Origin: Anastrepha obliqua
Lineage: Eukaryota > Arthropoda > Insecta > Diptera > Tephritidae
Reading direction: 5' to 3'
Length of the DNA stretch: 64,000 bases
NCBI RefSeq assembly: GCF_027943255.1
Contig: NC_072893.1
Coordinates: 9,858,001 to 9,922,000, forward strand
Of the stretch, positions 21,735 to 32,605 are shown piece by piece (within the stretch, counting starts at the first letter, position 1; each line of letters begins with the position of its first letter). The notes below the pieces were generated by a model. It saw nothing but the letters and a program-made list of their open reading frames with translations, was not told the DNA's origin and made no database searches. A program made the position numbers and the translations under genes.

Positions 21735-22070
21735 TAAGTAAAATAGAAAGAGGAATAGAAAGAGAAAGAGAAAGAGAAAGAGAAAGAGAAAGAGAAAGAG
21801 AAAGAGAAAGAGAAAGAGAAAGAAAAGGAGAAAGGGAAAGAAAAAAAGAAAGAGAAAGAAAAAGAAAAATATGAATAGGAATAGGAATAGGAATAGGAAT
21901 AGGAATAGGAATAGGAATAGGAATGGGAATAGGAATAGGAATAAGAATAGAAAGATAATGAGAATGAGAAGGAAAATGAGAATGAAAAAGAGATAGAGAA
22001 AAGTTAAAGAAACAGAAAGAAAAATATAAAAAGAAGGAGAAAGAAAAATTAAAACGAAAGAAAAATAGAA
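21735..22070. repeat. Polypurine microsatellite block
   Basis: A (GAAAGA)n run at about 21743-21870 is followed by (GGAATA)n at about 21875-21945, then mixed AGAAA/GAGAA units to about 22070. The + strand is almost all purine with isolated T. Within intron 2 it is a candidate for length polymorphism and for triplex (H-DNA) formation. Confidence 0.9.
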
Positions 22071-22083
22071 AGCGACACCGTTT

Positions 22084-22140
22084 AACGCCTATCGTGATCC
22101 CGTTACTTTGCTCTCAGCGAATTTGAGAATATCAGCTGAT
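22084..22140 (-). repeat. End of a two-ended repeat family, copy A
   Basis: Reverse complement of this stretch (aaattcgctgagagcaaagtaacgg...) closely matches 29705-29755. It is one end of a repeat whose opposite end lies at 23925-24195. See the entry at 28700-29755 for the second copy. Confidence 0.55.
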
Positions 22141-22174
22141 TTTCGTGACATCACACTAGCTCAATTGGTGATCG

Positions 22175-23363
22175 GTTATAACAGATTATCATTTTCATAC
22201 ATTATTCCATCAGTGTAAAACTTTTGTGGTTTCTCGGCGAAAAACTGCGACAAGTAATTTTCACAGGCTTCTCTTGAAGCCAACTTTACTCCATTAAGGG
22301 AGTTCTGCATTGACCGAAACAAATGGTAGTCCGATGGTGCAAGGTCAAGGCTATATAGTGGACGCATAAAAACTTGCCAGCAAAGCTCTCCCGGTTTTTG
22401 CCGAGTCATCAAAGATGTGTGCGGCCTAGCGTTGTCCTGATGGGAGATGACGCCCTTTCTGCTGATCAGTTCTGGCCATTTTTTTCGATTGCTTGCCGCC
22501 GTAGCCGAATGGGTTGGTGCATGATCACCATTCGGAATTCACTGAGAGGTCGTTGGTTCGAATCTCGGTGAAAGCAAAATTAATAAAAACGTTTTTCTAA
22601 TAGCAGTCGCCCCTCGGCAGGCAATGGCAAACCTCCGAGTGTATTTCTGCCATGAAAAAGCTCCTCATAAAAATATCTGCCGTTCGGAGTCGGCTTGAAA
22701 CTGTAGGTCAAATGGAGGCATTTGTGGAACAACACCAAGACGCACACCACAAATAGGAGGAGGAGCTCGGCCAAACACCTAACAGAAGTGTACGCGCCAA
22801 TTATTTATTTTTTTTTTTTTATTGCTTCAATCTCATCAGTTGTTGACAGCAAAGTGTAGAATCAATCGTTCGAGCAGGCTGGAGCAGCTCATAGTAGATG
22901 ATGCCTTTCCAATCCCACCAAACATACAGCATAACCTTTCGAGGCGTCAATCCTAGCTTTGTGACCATTTGTTGAGCTCCACCCCCCTTGCACCATGATT
23001 CTTTTCGCACATTATTGTCGTATTTGATCCACTTTTCGATAGGTCAACCGGAGCGAGGTGCATCTTTCACATCGAAATTTCTAGAACGGAAGCGAGCGAA
23101 CCATTGTTGTGCTACACGAACTGATACAGCATCGTCTCGGTAAACTTCATAAATTTTTTATACAAAAATTTCAAAATATAGCGAATTTCTTCATTATTTT
23201 GGCTCAGTTTTGAACAGCTATAACTTTTTTTCAACTTCTCCGAATTTAATTTTTTTTTTTTTGTTATGATTATATGACACAATGTGATTGGTAGCACTGG
23301 AGATAGATGACTCCAACGACATCTATTGACAAAATACGAAACGACTTTTTCCACTACCCAATA
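22175..23363 (-). mobile_element. mariner remnant split by a SINE
   Basis: The right end is a clear mariner terminus: its inverse reads ttgggtagtggaaaaagtcgtttcgtattt, preceded by the transposase start region (decayed, 23100-23280). The - strand then carries linker and first catalytic region pieces (22819-23010, LGLTPRKVMLYVWWDWKGIIYYEL). After the SINE insertion it continues with MTRQKPGELCWQVF...YSLDLAPSDYHLFRSMQ (22176-22412). The left TIR is missing. The SINE at 22495-22820 interrupts the coding just before the second catalytic block. Confidence 0.85.
22495..22820 (+). repeat. tRNA-derived SINE, copy 4, with target duplication
   Basis: Full-length copy: head gccgccgtagccgaatggg, B-box ggttcgaat, body, and tail gcgccaattatttatttttt followed by a T run. 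It is flanked by attgctt at 22488-22494 and again at 22821-22827, a 7-bp target-site duplication. It interrupts the mariner reading frame, so it inserted after that mariner. Confidence 0.93.
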
Positions 23364-23539
23364 TTTAGCTTTACATTTTTTATCATCTGGATACACTATC
23401 GACGATTGTCAAAAATGTTGTTGGTGTTGGTGATTATTCACGTCTTAAGCAGGCCTCACACGGGCTACAGATCGAAACAATCAGTTGGAATTCATTCCGC
23501 CACAGACGTGTGGATTTATTGACAATTTTAGTTTCGCGT

Positions 23540-23750
23540 TCTTCGTTGCTGAGTGAACATGAAACGCGAAGAAAATTATTGTCATTTTTGGTATTTATTT
23601 GTGCGTGAAAAGAAAGGAGGAGAGAAAGAGCTAAAAAATCGTTCGATTTGGTTGCAGAACTGGTTTAAGAGGCGCGATGAGTATGAGCATATCAATTTTT
23701 TTTCTCACCTTCTATATTCGTCTGTTTTTCTACTTATTTATATTTTCTAA
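23540..23750 (+). pseudogene. Possible PIF/Harbinger transposase N-terminal relic
   Basis: An ATG at 23553 opens a 65-codon frame with KRSIWLQNWF-like sequence (NRSIWLQNWFKRRDEYEHINFF). This resembles the N-terminus of PIF/Harbinger nucleases, which commonly have K-R-x-x-W-V/L-x-x-W-L-x-x-R. The flanking text (cacacgggctacagatc, cgccacagacgtgtgg) looks like the short-repeat leader found before such genes. No DDE core is present. Assignment is tentative. Confidence 0.4.
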
Positions 23751-23924
23751 TAAAATAAGCCATGATTTTAATTTCATATTTCCTATCCTTACATTTATTG
23801 CTCTTATTTTTCCACAATGATGGCTGGCTTTTGAACAAATCTGTTCGTGAATAAATCTTTTGCTTGATCTTGCCATTTATCAGCTCATGTGCACACTTCG
23901 AAATTTCTGAAATGAAGTATATGT

Positions 23925-24195
23925 ACATAGATCCAATATTCTTGCATAACCTCAAAAGGAGCAAAACATGAGATTTACACTTTAAAAACATCAAATTTTA
24001 TATGAATCAACAAATGTTCAATAGCACTAAGTCTTCTCAGAGTGCTTTTTTAGTTATATACATTTTTTTTTAGTTACAATTTTAGTAGCTTGAAATTAAA
24101 AAAAAGAAACAAACTCCAAACTCAAAAATTTTCGCATTTTGAGTATAAAAAAGCACTTGTACAGCACTACTGGGCTAGTATAACGTTACACACTT
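23925..24195 (-). repeat. Opposite end of the two-ended repeat family, copy A
   Basis: Its reverse complement matches 28705-29010 over about 240 bases with many substitutions. Shared landmarks are gtgcttttttata(c/t)(c/t)caaaatgcgaaaa, a T-rich tract, actctgagaaga(c/t)tt, ttttgctccttttgag and gcaagaatatt. Together with 22084-22140 it brackets the mariner, the SINE and the Harbinger-like relic. Confidence 0.65.
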
Positions 24196-24239
24196 TCTGT
24201 TGGGCGCGATATTGTCTCTGTCATTCTTGAATTTACACT

Positions 24240-24400
24240 CTCTTGCCAACAAGCGCTACTTTAGACTAAGGAGGCAATCGAGTTCTAGAGTTCGCTCTCG
24301 ACGAACAAAACTCACACTTTATAAGTCTCTCATTATGCCAGTACTTTTGTATGGTGAAAAGTTTGGATTTGGATTAACCATGCAGCCCAACCTAAAGTCA
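24240..24400 (+). mobile_element. RTE-like LINE thumb fragment
   Basis: Reads VRSRRTKLTLYKSLIMPVLLYG, the segment just after the RT palm in RTE-type LINEs. Short and orphaned. Confidence 0.6.
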
Positions 24401-24597
24401 TTTAACGCGTCCAGAATATTAACCATGACGCTGGTACATTTGCCTACCAACAGGTACGAAAGGGTTAAATATAAATTTTAAGTAAAAAACTCGATATAAA
24501 AAGGAGGCCGTGAAAATATATTCGCTTTGCTGCAATATATTTTTATTCATCACTATCATAGTTCGGGGTGAACTATTGCGCGCTTCACCTTCTATAT

Positions 24598-24733
24598 ATT
24601 TAGTTTTTCTTCTTTGATGATAAGTCCTACCATCCTATCAGATGATTCTAGTCGCATAAATCTTCCTTTCAGAGCTGGTTTGTTTTTGCCTATAATTACG
24701 ATATCATCCGTATAGGCACAAATTTGTGTAGAT
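24598..24733 (-). mobile_element. RTE-like RT catalytic fragment
   Basis: On the - strand it reads CAYTDDIVIIGKNKPALK...MVGLIIKEEKLNI, which contains the catalytic YxDD block (YTDD) and the following helix of an RTE-type RT. It lies in opposite orientation to the thumb fragment at 24240-24400, so the two are not one simple copy. Confidence 0.7.
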
Positions 24734-24739
24734 TTGCAA

Positions 24740-24906
24740 ATAGCTCTTTTCCTTCGGCAGGCAATGGCAAAGCTCCTAAAAAACCATTTGCCATTCGGAG
24801 TCGGCTTAAGACTTCCCTCCATTTGTTGAACAACATCAAGTCTCACACCATAAATAACAAGAGGATCCCAGCAAAGCATCCAATGAATGGAGTAAGCTCC
24901 AATTAT
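24740..24906 (+). repeat. tRNA-derived SINE, copy 5 (body only, diverged)
   Basis: Retains cggcaggcaatggcaaa, cattcggagtcggctt and the downstream ccctccattt...aacaacatcaag block, ending near ctccaatt. The tRNA-like head is missing. Confidence 0.75.
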
Positions 24907-24937
24907 ATTATATGTATGTATGTATGTATATATATAA

Positions 24938-25690
24938 AGGGGTTTCCAATAAGAGGTGTTATTCCCGTAAAAGATCAATGGTTTCGTTGCTTGTGTGGCA
25001 CGTAAAGCCGTTTTGTTAAAAATAAGCATTGTCCAGATCAATACCATCCAATTCCGGCCATAAAAAATCGTTAATCATCTGTCCATAGCGCAATCCATTC
25101 ACCGAAACTGTTACTCCAGCTTCATATTCGAAAAAGTAAGGTCCAATGACTCCGCCGGACCATAAACCGCACCAAACAGTCACACGTTGAGGATAGAGAG
25201 GCTTTTCAACAATAACTCTTGGATTTTCTGAGCCCCAGATCCGACAAGTTTGCTTGCTGACGAAGCCACCGAGATGGAAATGGGCCTCATCACTCAAGAT
25301 GATTTTTCGATGGAATTCCGGATCATTTTCATGCATTTCAACGACCCAATCACCAAAGACACGACGTTGTTTATGATTGGCCGGTTGAGTTCTTGTGTTA
25401 ACTGGGCTTTATAAGCATTAAGGCCCAAATCTTTACGCAAAATACGGTGTAATGACGTTTGTGGAATGCCTGGGTTTTCTTCAACACTTTCGGCTGTTCG
25501 TGAGTGACGTTCACGGGTTTTATTCTTCACATCACTAACTTGTCCCATCAGCTCAAATTTGTTCACCTCTTTCTGTATTGCGGTCCCACAAGGTGCATCA
25601 CGATGACCCAAAATTGTTCGAGTTTTACGAACCATCTCTGCCAATTTTCACCATTTCTATAGTGAATTTTAATAATTTCAGTTCAGTTTC
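24938..25690 (-). mobile_element. Tc1/mariner transposase remnant
   Basis: The left terminus aaaggggtttccaataagaggtg resembles the start of the fragment at 17315. On the - strand, 25294-25644 encodes a DNA-binding region (RHSRTAESVEENPGIPQTSLHRILRKDLGLNAYK). The next frame, 25016-25336, encodes the catalytic region with FHRKIILSDEAHFHL, RVTVWCGLWSGGVIGPYFF and MINDFLWPELDGIDLD. It stops just before the second catalytic aspartate, near the left end. Same family as 57166-58104. Confidence 0.82.
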
Positions 25691-25699
25691 AATTAAGTT

Positions 25700-27040
25700 C
25701 ATTACCGTATACAAATAATGCGTACATTGTTGTTGTTTTTATAGGAATTTTTTATTCGTTGGCTGTATGTGTGGTTGATATTAGTAAGACTACCGGAAAT
25801 ATTACAGTGTTATAACCCGTAAATCATTTTGAACGGACAGCAGAAAAATTTCAGTGCTTTCTTTCCGTGGTGTGAACCTCCTCCGACTGATGCCTTCAAA
25901 GCGATATGGCATTAGTGTGCGATTGCCCGATGCTTCGACTAAAAATGTCCTACTCTGTATCCACAAACCGGTTACCAACCAACGGCATGCAGCTTCAATG
26001 AGCAACGAATGGAGAAAAACATTATGTCATTTCTTCTGCTACCATTCGATGTGTCACATAAAAACGCAATATCTTTCCTCCACGCAGTCTATTACGAGTT
26101 TTATTATGGAACCTTATTAACTCGTAGCACGAAATCGAAATCAAAGCGAACCACTGCCGAGTTGTGCAAGTTAGCCAGAGTAAAATGAAATTTTTCGCAT
26201 CAGCCTGAATGAAGAATACGAATACGCATTGGAACTATTTGAATGGGCAACACTTAAAACTTCCAGCAGCCAACTTATAATGCAGTTCAGTGTTATGCCA
26301 CCAGCAAGGCAACCAAGTAAGCAGCGAGGAGAAGCTAAATAAAGCAAAGCCAAGTTGTTGAAATTTAATTTCGTTCCCGGCAATAATTTTTACATCCGTC
26401 AAAGTTGGCCTGCAATGGAATTGCCATATCTTACAAAGTTGTGGAACTGCTTGTGGACGCTCGAATGATAGCCGACACGTGCACACAGGCTGTGCAGTTA
26501 GTTGTGCATCAGCAGCCACGGGGCAGTTGCCAGTTGCCAGTTGACGACTGAAAGACATCGCCAATTATTGACGGTTAGCAGTGCAATAAAACCAACCGCA
26601 GTGACATAATTCTTGTCACTCCTCTTCCGCTGCTCAGCAGTGACAGCAAACTTTGCTGCTGCACACGGAAGTAAGCTGTTGCACCAACATAGAATTGTGT
26701 TAATCGACAGAAAATTATTTCCGTTTCCGCACTTCTAACTTCCTTTGCAATCAATGAATAAAATGTGTTAAGAATTATTTGTAGGATTTCTCTCAGTATT
26801 AAAGGTGGTAAAAAAACACAATTTCGCTTTGTGCATAAATTAAAAGTTTTATTTTGGGGCTTGTGAATTAATAATTTAAACCGTTATGTCAAATAAACTC
26901 AATTATTAAGTATTTGAAATTGATTAGTAAAGCGTTTTCTGACCATTTATAGGGGCATTTTTAAATCTGGGGCAAAGTGAGATGCGGATGTTGGCGTGGA
27001 AAAAATTGTATTTTTGGTACTGAGTCCAATTTAATAATAG
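25700..27040. other. Intron 2 sequence, no recognised gene
   Basis: GC content is higher than in neighbouring AT-rich tracts, and some - strand frames reach about 109 codons (26235-26564). These frames show no family motif, no splice logic and no conserved pattern that I recognise. Treated as intron. Confidence 0.45.
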
Positions 27041-27045
27041 AAAGA

Positions 27046-28339
27046 ACTGTGAAAGTTCAAAATAAACAAGACTGGCGTCATAAAAATGTTATCAATGGCG
27101 CCACGTTTTTAATGCGTTAGTGCGTTGGAAGTTACATCTCTAGTGGACTTCCAGTGCAAGCTTGGTGTCATTCGGTTCAGTGGAAGCCAAGTTATTGCGC
27201 CCAAAGTGTCAGTATGTTTGTGTCATCGGTACAAAAATGAGTTTCGAACAAAGAGCTAATATCGAAATTTGTTTTAAAATCGGTAAAACGTTTACCGAAA
27301 CATTTGAATAGATGAAAAAAGTTTATGGCGCTGATTGTCTATCACGTGCCAGAGTTCATGAGTGGTTTACAAGTTTCAGAGATGGTTGTGAGGACATAAA
27401 TGACAATGAACTTACGGGCCGCCCAAAATAAGTAGCCACCGAAAACTCCATCGAAATTGTCCGTAAATTTATTAGAAAAGAACCGAAATCATCGTTGAAA
27501 TTCATGGTATCGGAGTTGGATATCCCCAAAACAGCGATTTTTCGTATTTTAACTGATCATTTGGGCTTACGAAATGTTTCATTCCACACAACTTAACTGA
27601 GGACCAAAAATTGCTCAGAATTCAACATTCGAAAGACCTCATTAAAGAGGCGAGAAAAGTCGAGAACTTCCCTTACAACATTGCAACTGGTGATGAAACG
27701 GGGTGTTTCCAACATCCAACCTGAAACTAAGCGTCTAAGTGCCGAATGAGAGGCCCCAGACGAGCCACCATCCAAAAAATCGCGTTTGGAGAAGTCAAAA
27801 ATCAAGTCGATGCTCATTTCTTTTTACGATTCTAACACACAAAAACTTCGTGCCAACGGGCTAAACCGTCAATGCAATTTTCCATCTTGGCATTTTGAAG
27901 CATTTGTTGTTTCGCATTCGTCGAATTCAACCTGAATACCGCGAAGGAGGAAGTTGACGCTTATTGAATGATAATGCACCATCTCAACGATCCACTCTTG
28001 TGACTGATTTTTTGACTAGGAATGGCTTTTTAACCATCAATCACTCACCGTATTCACCTGATATGGCTCCCTGCGACTTCTGCCTACTCGGAAAATTGCT
28101 TTTGCAGAAAAACGTTTTGCGTCCGTAGAGGTCATCCAAAGACTTGTACCGACATTCTGAAGGACATTCTGGATTCCTGTAAATGACCTGAAACTCTCTT
28201 TCCAAAAGTTTGTAAATCGCGCAAAGCAGTGTATCGAGGCCAGAGGGGACTACTTTCAATACATAAACCAGAAGTTATCAGAACAAAGCTCCTGTCGTTT
28301 CTATTTCAGATAGTCTTACTTATTTTGGACTTCACATTG
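27046..28339 (+). mobile_element. mariner, copy A of a two-copy family (decayed)
   Basis: Nearly full-length. The right terminus ...ttggacttcacattg is followed by TA, and the decayed left terminus reads gaaagttcaaaataaac. The coding start at 27238 gives MSFEQRANIEICFKIGKTFTETFE, then a TAG at 27310-27312 directly followed by ATG. Further stops and frameshifts follow (for example PK-stop near 27429). It keeps the segment INDNELTGRPK...ENSIEIVRKF that copy B lacks. Catalytic blocks are recognisable near 27690 and 27965-28080. Confidence 0.88.
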
Positions 28340-28432
28340 TACGTTATTAATCGAAAAAGAAGATTAAATACGCAAAACCCCTAATAAGAAATTTATTTGA
28401 GTTCGAACCTCAACATTTTTTTTGTTTTCTTT

Positions 28433-30076
28433 CGAGGGTCGTTTGAAAAGTCCGTGCAAAGTCAGAGAGATGATACTACTGGCGCATTTCGAGGTTATGT
28501 TTAGTTAGTGGCATCTCTTGGAAAAACACGCATAAAGTTTCAGCTAGATGCTTTGAGGTTGGCTTTCGTTTGAATAGAGGACGTCGAGTGATTTTGCTTT
28601 TCCATCACGACTACTCCCCAGCTCACGCATCAACTGTTATGGTCTCAAAATTAACGAGAATAGGATTCCAACCAAGAATAATAGAAACAAGATTGCGCCC
28701 ATTAGAGAGTGCGTGACGTCACTTTTGCCAAGTTGTGCAGTGTTGCCAACCATTGGCCTTTCACAATAAATTTAGTGCTTTTTTATACCCAAAATGCGAA
28801 AAGTTTTAAGTTTAGTGTTTGTTTTTTTTTTGTTTTTAATTTAAAGCTACCGAAACTGTAAGTTAAAAAAAAACTGCATTATTAAACAAAATAATGTTAT
28901 TATAAAAAGGTCACTCTGAGAAGATTTTAGTGCTAATGCAAATTTAGCAAACTTATAAAGTTTGATATTTAATTTTTTGCTCCTTTTAAGTTAACGCAAG
29001 AATATTAAATGTCCCTCTCTCAACTCTTCTTAACATTGTAAAAAGCGTTTGAATTTACTGAATGCGAATTAAGTCCATAAAGGTGTAATCGTTTCTTCCA
29101 GTCCTGACTCTTAGTGGGTCATACGGCATAAAGAGGTGTATTCATAGTAAAAATAAGCAACAAAATATCACTGAAGAAACTATAACGGCATTTTTACAAA
29201 AAGAGTACCAATCTTGTTACATAACCAAAAAATTAGCAAAAAAGTCGTTCTCTTAACACAAGAGTTTCGCTTAACAAAAAACTCATAGATTAAATTGTAC
29301 ATAACCACAACATATTTAAAAAAAACGCACATTTGAAAGATAATTTGTCACGCATACAAAGTTCTTTAAGTAATTCAATAAAAATTTGGTATTTTATTTT
29401 CTTTAAATGGGCATTTTAGTGCGTTTTTATATCCAAAGCTAGGCGACACTGCAGTAGGGAGAGAGAGATTTGACTGCTGAAAGCAGAAGAACCCCCAAAG
29501 CAGCAACTGCAAACGCGGACAATGCGACCAGATGTTAAAAAAAGTAAAGCTAGAGTAAACTGAGTGAATTATTGAACTAATTAAAAAAAATGTATATTTT
29601 ACAAAATTATAAACAATAGACCGAGACTAAATAACAAAAAAAAATGCTAAATCAAGTTACGAAAATGGTAAGCTGGCCATACTGGTGCTAAAACCACGTA
29701 ACTCATTGTCAAATTCGCTGAGCGCAAAGTAACGGTACCACGATAGTCGCCATCTCATTATGCTTTCCATTGTGGGTTGTTCCAACTCATTTCATATCCC
29801 TCAGTCAGCGCTCTCAGACCTCTCGGACTACTATTTGTTCGCCAATTTAAAGAAATAGCTGGCGGGAAAAAAATTGTACCCAAACGGGGAGCTGATTGCT
29901 GAAATAAATGGCTGTTTTCAGACTTAGGAAATCCTATTATTCGGAAGGGATCAACGAACTAGAACAGCGTTGGACGAAGTGTACACGCTTAAAAGGAGAC
30001 TATGTCGAAAAATAAAAAGGTTTACCCAAAACAATTAATCATAGTTTTAATTTCTGCAGGGACTTTTCAAATGACA
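28433..30076 (+). mobile_element. Another mariner, interrupted by a repeat
   Basis: Left terminus cgagggtcgtttgaaaagtcc and right terminus gggacttttcaaatgac are an inverted pair. The transposase remnant on the left reads LLFHHDYSPAHASTVMVSKL (near 28595-28660), the second catalytic block. After an interruption it resumes near 29820 with SDYYLF...NLKK and ends LEQRWTKCTRLKGDYVEK (near 29960-30015). The N-terminal half is deleted. The insert is the repeat at 28700-29755. Confidence 0.8.
28700..29755 (+). repeat. Two-ended repeat family, copy B, inside a mariner
   Basis: The left roughly 300 bases match the reverse complement of 23925-24195. The right roughly 50 bases match the reverse complement of 22084-22140. 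The interior has no recognised ORF. It may be a non-autonomous DNA transposon because it has two defined ends and interrupts a mariner. I cannot see terminal inverted repeats or a target duplication with confidence. Confidence 0.55.
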
Positions 30077-30079
30077 GTT

Positions 30080-31395
30080 AGCCTACTTCAGAAGGGTTAA
30101 CTTCCATGGCTTCTTTTAGAAATGTTTTTTTAAATAAATTTCGTATACATTTTTAATTAAATTTCTTAAATATAAATAATTAAAAAAAGTTCTTTATTTA
30201 TAGTTTAGCGTCCTCTCTATCTGCACTCTAGCAACCTTTCCATCGGTATTTTATTTTTGTTAATATATTTATGTTTCTTTTTTTTGCCGAATTATACAAC
30301 TTTTTGCAAAAATTTCTTATGTTATTTGTATAAAATTAATGAGCTCGCATCTCTTAAGCGCCTGTATGCAAATGCGTGTCATAAATTATCACCTTTGCAT
30401 ATTCACGTTGCAAATGCAGCTCATTTTTATTTGCTGGCTAGATCCTGTTCTTATCGACTTCGCAATGACTAAGAAGAAAAGGTGTTCAGTTGCTGTTCAT
30501 AACAACTCCAACCACAAAAGCAACCGCAACAACTGCTAGCAACTACAAAATCAGCGACGCTTGCAACTACACCCTCTATTTAAAAAAAACCGAAAATTTT
30601 ACAAATAGCAGCAACCCGTGAATATTCAGTCACAAACCTGCGAATATTCAGTGACAAATATTTTTTATTAATCCATATATTCACCTTCTGCTTCGATACA
30701 CAATTTTGCACGCTCAAGTGAGTTATCAAACGAAGTAATTTAGTAGATTGGCGGTCACAGGTTCCCAAACTAGGTAAATGCGGCGAAAGGTGACATAAAA
30801 TAATTTCCATTTTTTTGAGAATAATAGAGTACATAAAGGACTTGACAGCACAATTCTGCCCGCTCATTTCACGCGTATTTTTTCACTCTTCTAATCAGTC
30901 GTTGGCAACAAAGTGACAGCAGCAGAATTTGCATTGATGTTTTCTTATATGACCAACACATTCTCAGTTTTTGCCGTCCTCCGCTGAAAACAAACAGCTT
31001 TCATCAGATTTACAGGCACCTAAGGACGATCTTATGCCCATAGTTTCATTTAGAAGGAAATTTGATGTAAAGTTTCCATGGCGTGACCAATGAAGTTATC
31101 CAGAATGCATTCGAATAAATTTGACGAATATTTTCTTTACCGATGCGTCCAAGAATGAAATAAGTTCTGGATCCCAATGGCAACTGTTTTCCAAAGGGAA
31201 ATTTTTGAAATTTTGAATTTTCTGAAAGTAACAGAATAGAAAATTGAGAGGAGATGGAGTGGGACCCCGATTTGAGTCTTTAGTGACAGTCTGGGTGCAC
31301 TGAAGGCCCTGAAGAATGCAAAGCAAACCTCAAAGTTGTTAAAAAATCTAATTAAGAAGAAGCTTAATTATGTAAAAATAATAGTTTTAGTAACA
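30080..31395. other. Intron 2 sequence, no recognised gene
   Basis: CAA-rich stretch near 30490-30550 and AT-rich tracts. Frames of 60-95 codons exist on both strands but show no recognisable domain. Confidence 0.4.
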
Positions 31396-31397
31396 AA

Positions 31398-31930
31398 TAA
31401 ATAATTGGCACGGAAATTTCTGCTAGGTGTATGGCCGAGCTCCTACTCCTATTATTAGTGTGCATCTTGATATTGTGGCGGCCGCCGTAGCCGAATGGGT
31501 TGGTGCGTGATTACCATTCGGAATTCACTGAGAGGTCGTTGGTTCGAATTTCGGTGAAAGCAAAATTAATAAAAACATTTTTCTAATAGCGGTCGCCCCT
31601 CGGCAGGCAATGGCAAACCTCCGAGTGTATTTCTGCCATGAAAAAGCTCCTCATAAAAATATCTGCCGTTCGGAGTCGGCTTGAAACTGTTAGGTCCCTC
31701 CATTTGTGGAACAACATCAAGACGCACACCACAAATAGGAGGAGGAGCTCGGCCAAACACCTAACAGAAGTGTACGCGCCAATTATTTATTTTTTATCTT
31801 GATGTTGTTCCACAAATGGAGGAACCTACAGTTTGAAGCCGACTCCGAACAGAAGAAGGTTGTTATAAGGAGCCATTGCCAAGGGGCGACGGTCATTAGA
31901 AAAAACTTTTTCTTTTTCTTTAATTCCGCT
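31398..31930 (-). repeat. tRNA-derived SINE, copy 6, split by copy 7
   Basis: The outer copy is in - orientation: 31398-31475 holds its tail end (ataaataattggcac through atcttgatattg). It resumes at 31796 (atcttgatgttgttcc) and runs to about 31930, where the tRNA-like head is degraded. The interruption is a complete + strand SINE at 31476-31795. Confidence 0.85.
31476..31795 (+). repeat. tRNA-derived SINE, copy 7, nested in copy 6
   Basis: A full-length copy with the clearest architecture. It has head tggcggccgccg, A-box-like tagccgaatggg at 31488-31499, B-box-like ggttcgaatt at 31541-31550, body, and AT-rich tail. It is flanked by atcttgat(a/g)ttg at 31464-31475 and 31796-31807, a 12-bp target duplication with one later mismatch. 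This is the best copy to use as a consensus seed in the window. Confidence 0.95.
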
Positions 31931-31949
31931 GTTTGAAGCACGGAGATCC

Positions 31950-32605
31950 TAATCTACCGAACCTATTCGAACCGGAATAATTTTGTACTTACATAGGTTC
32001 CAGAACACCGCAGTGTTAAAGGAAATGAAATTCCCAATGAATTGGCCAACTGCGGATCAGCGGTTACCCCATAGGGATAAGAGCCAACAATCGGAATCAG
32101 TTCTACAGAAATCAAGAAGTGGATCAGTATGCACTCTACTTATACATAAAGAGCGATGGTCCAGTCTAGAAGGCTTCAGAACTGCAAAGTGTCTTGTGAC
32201 AAGCCCGAAAAGAAAACTGTCGAATTTTCTTTTAAAACTTGGTAGAAAAAACGTTCGGCTGATGGCCGATATTATTACAGGACCCAACCCATGGGGTCAG
32301 CATTTGACCACTCTTGAAATCATTGAGAACCCTTCTTGCCTACTTTGCTTAGAGGAGGCGGATAACACTGAGCATTTTCATTTTCTCTTTGAGTTTACTG
32401 CCTTTGCTAGAACAAAACTACGCACTTTGGGTTACGATGTCATGAGAATGACGAATTTTAACTCTCATATGAGAGGGTATTTTCAGATTTGCCAAAGAAG
32501 CTGGAAAATTATCACAAGACTAACTAGCGCTATCTCGCTTTCTATTTTATCCTATCTCTTTCTCTCTGTCACTTCTCCTCCTTTTCTCCTTAACTTTTTT
32601 GATTG
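31950..32605 (+). mobile_element. I/LOA-like LINE 3' end
   Basis: Contains the coding piece at 31983-32621. The downstream tttctctctgtcacttctcc tract is likely 3' UTR, giving way to an inverted RTE-like fragment near 32608. Confidence 0.7.

Noticed and set aside
26235..26564. 109-codon - strand frame as a possible host gene
   Set aside because: No recognisable domain, no flanking splice sites that extend it, and no sign of conservation visible here.
31476..31560. tRNA gene-like A and B boxes
   Set aside because: They are the head of a repeated SINE with an extended body and decayed acceptor pairing. No complete tRNA cloverleaf is formed.
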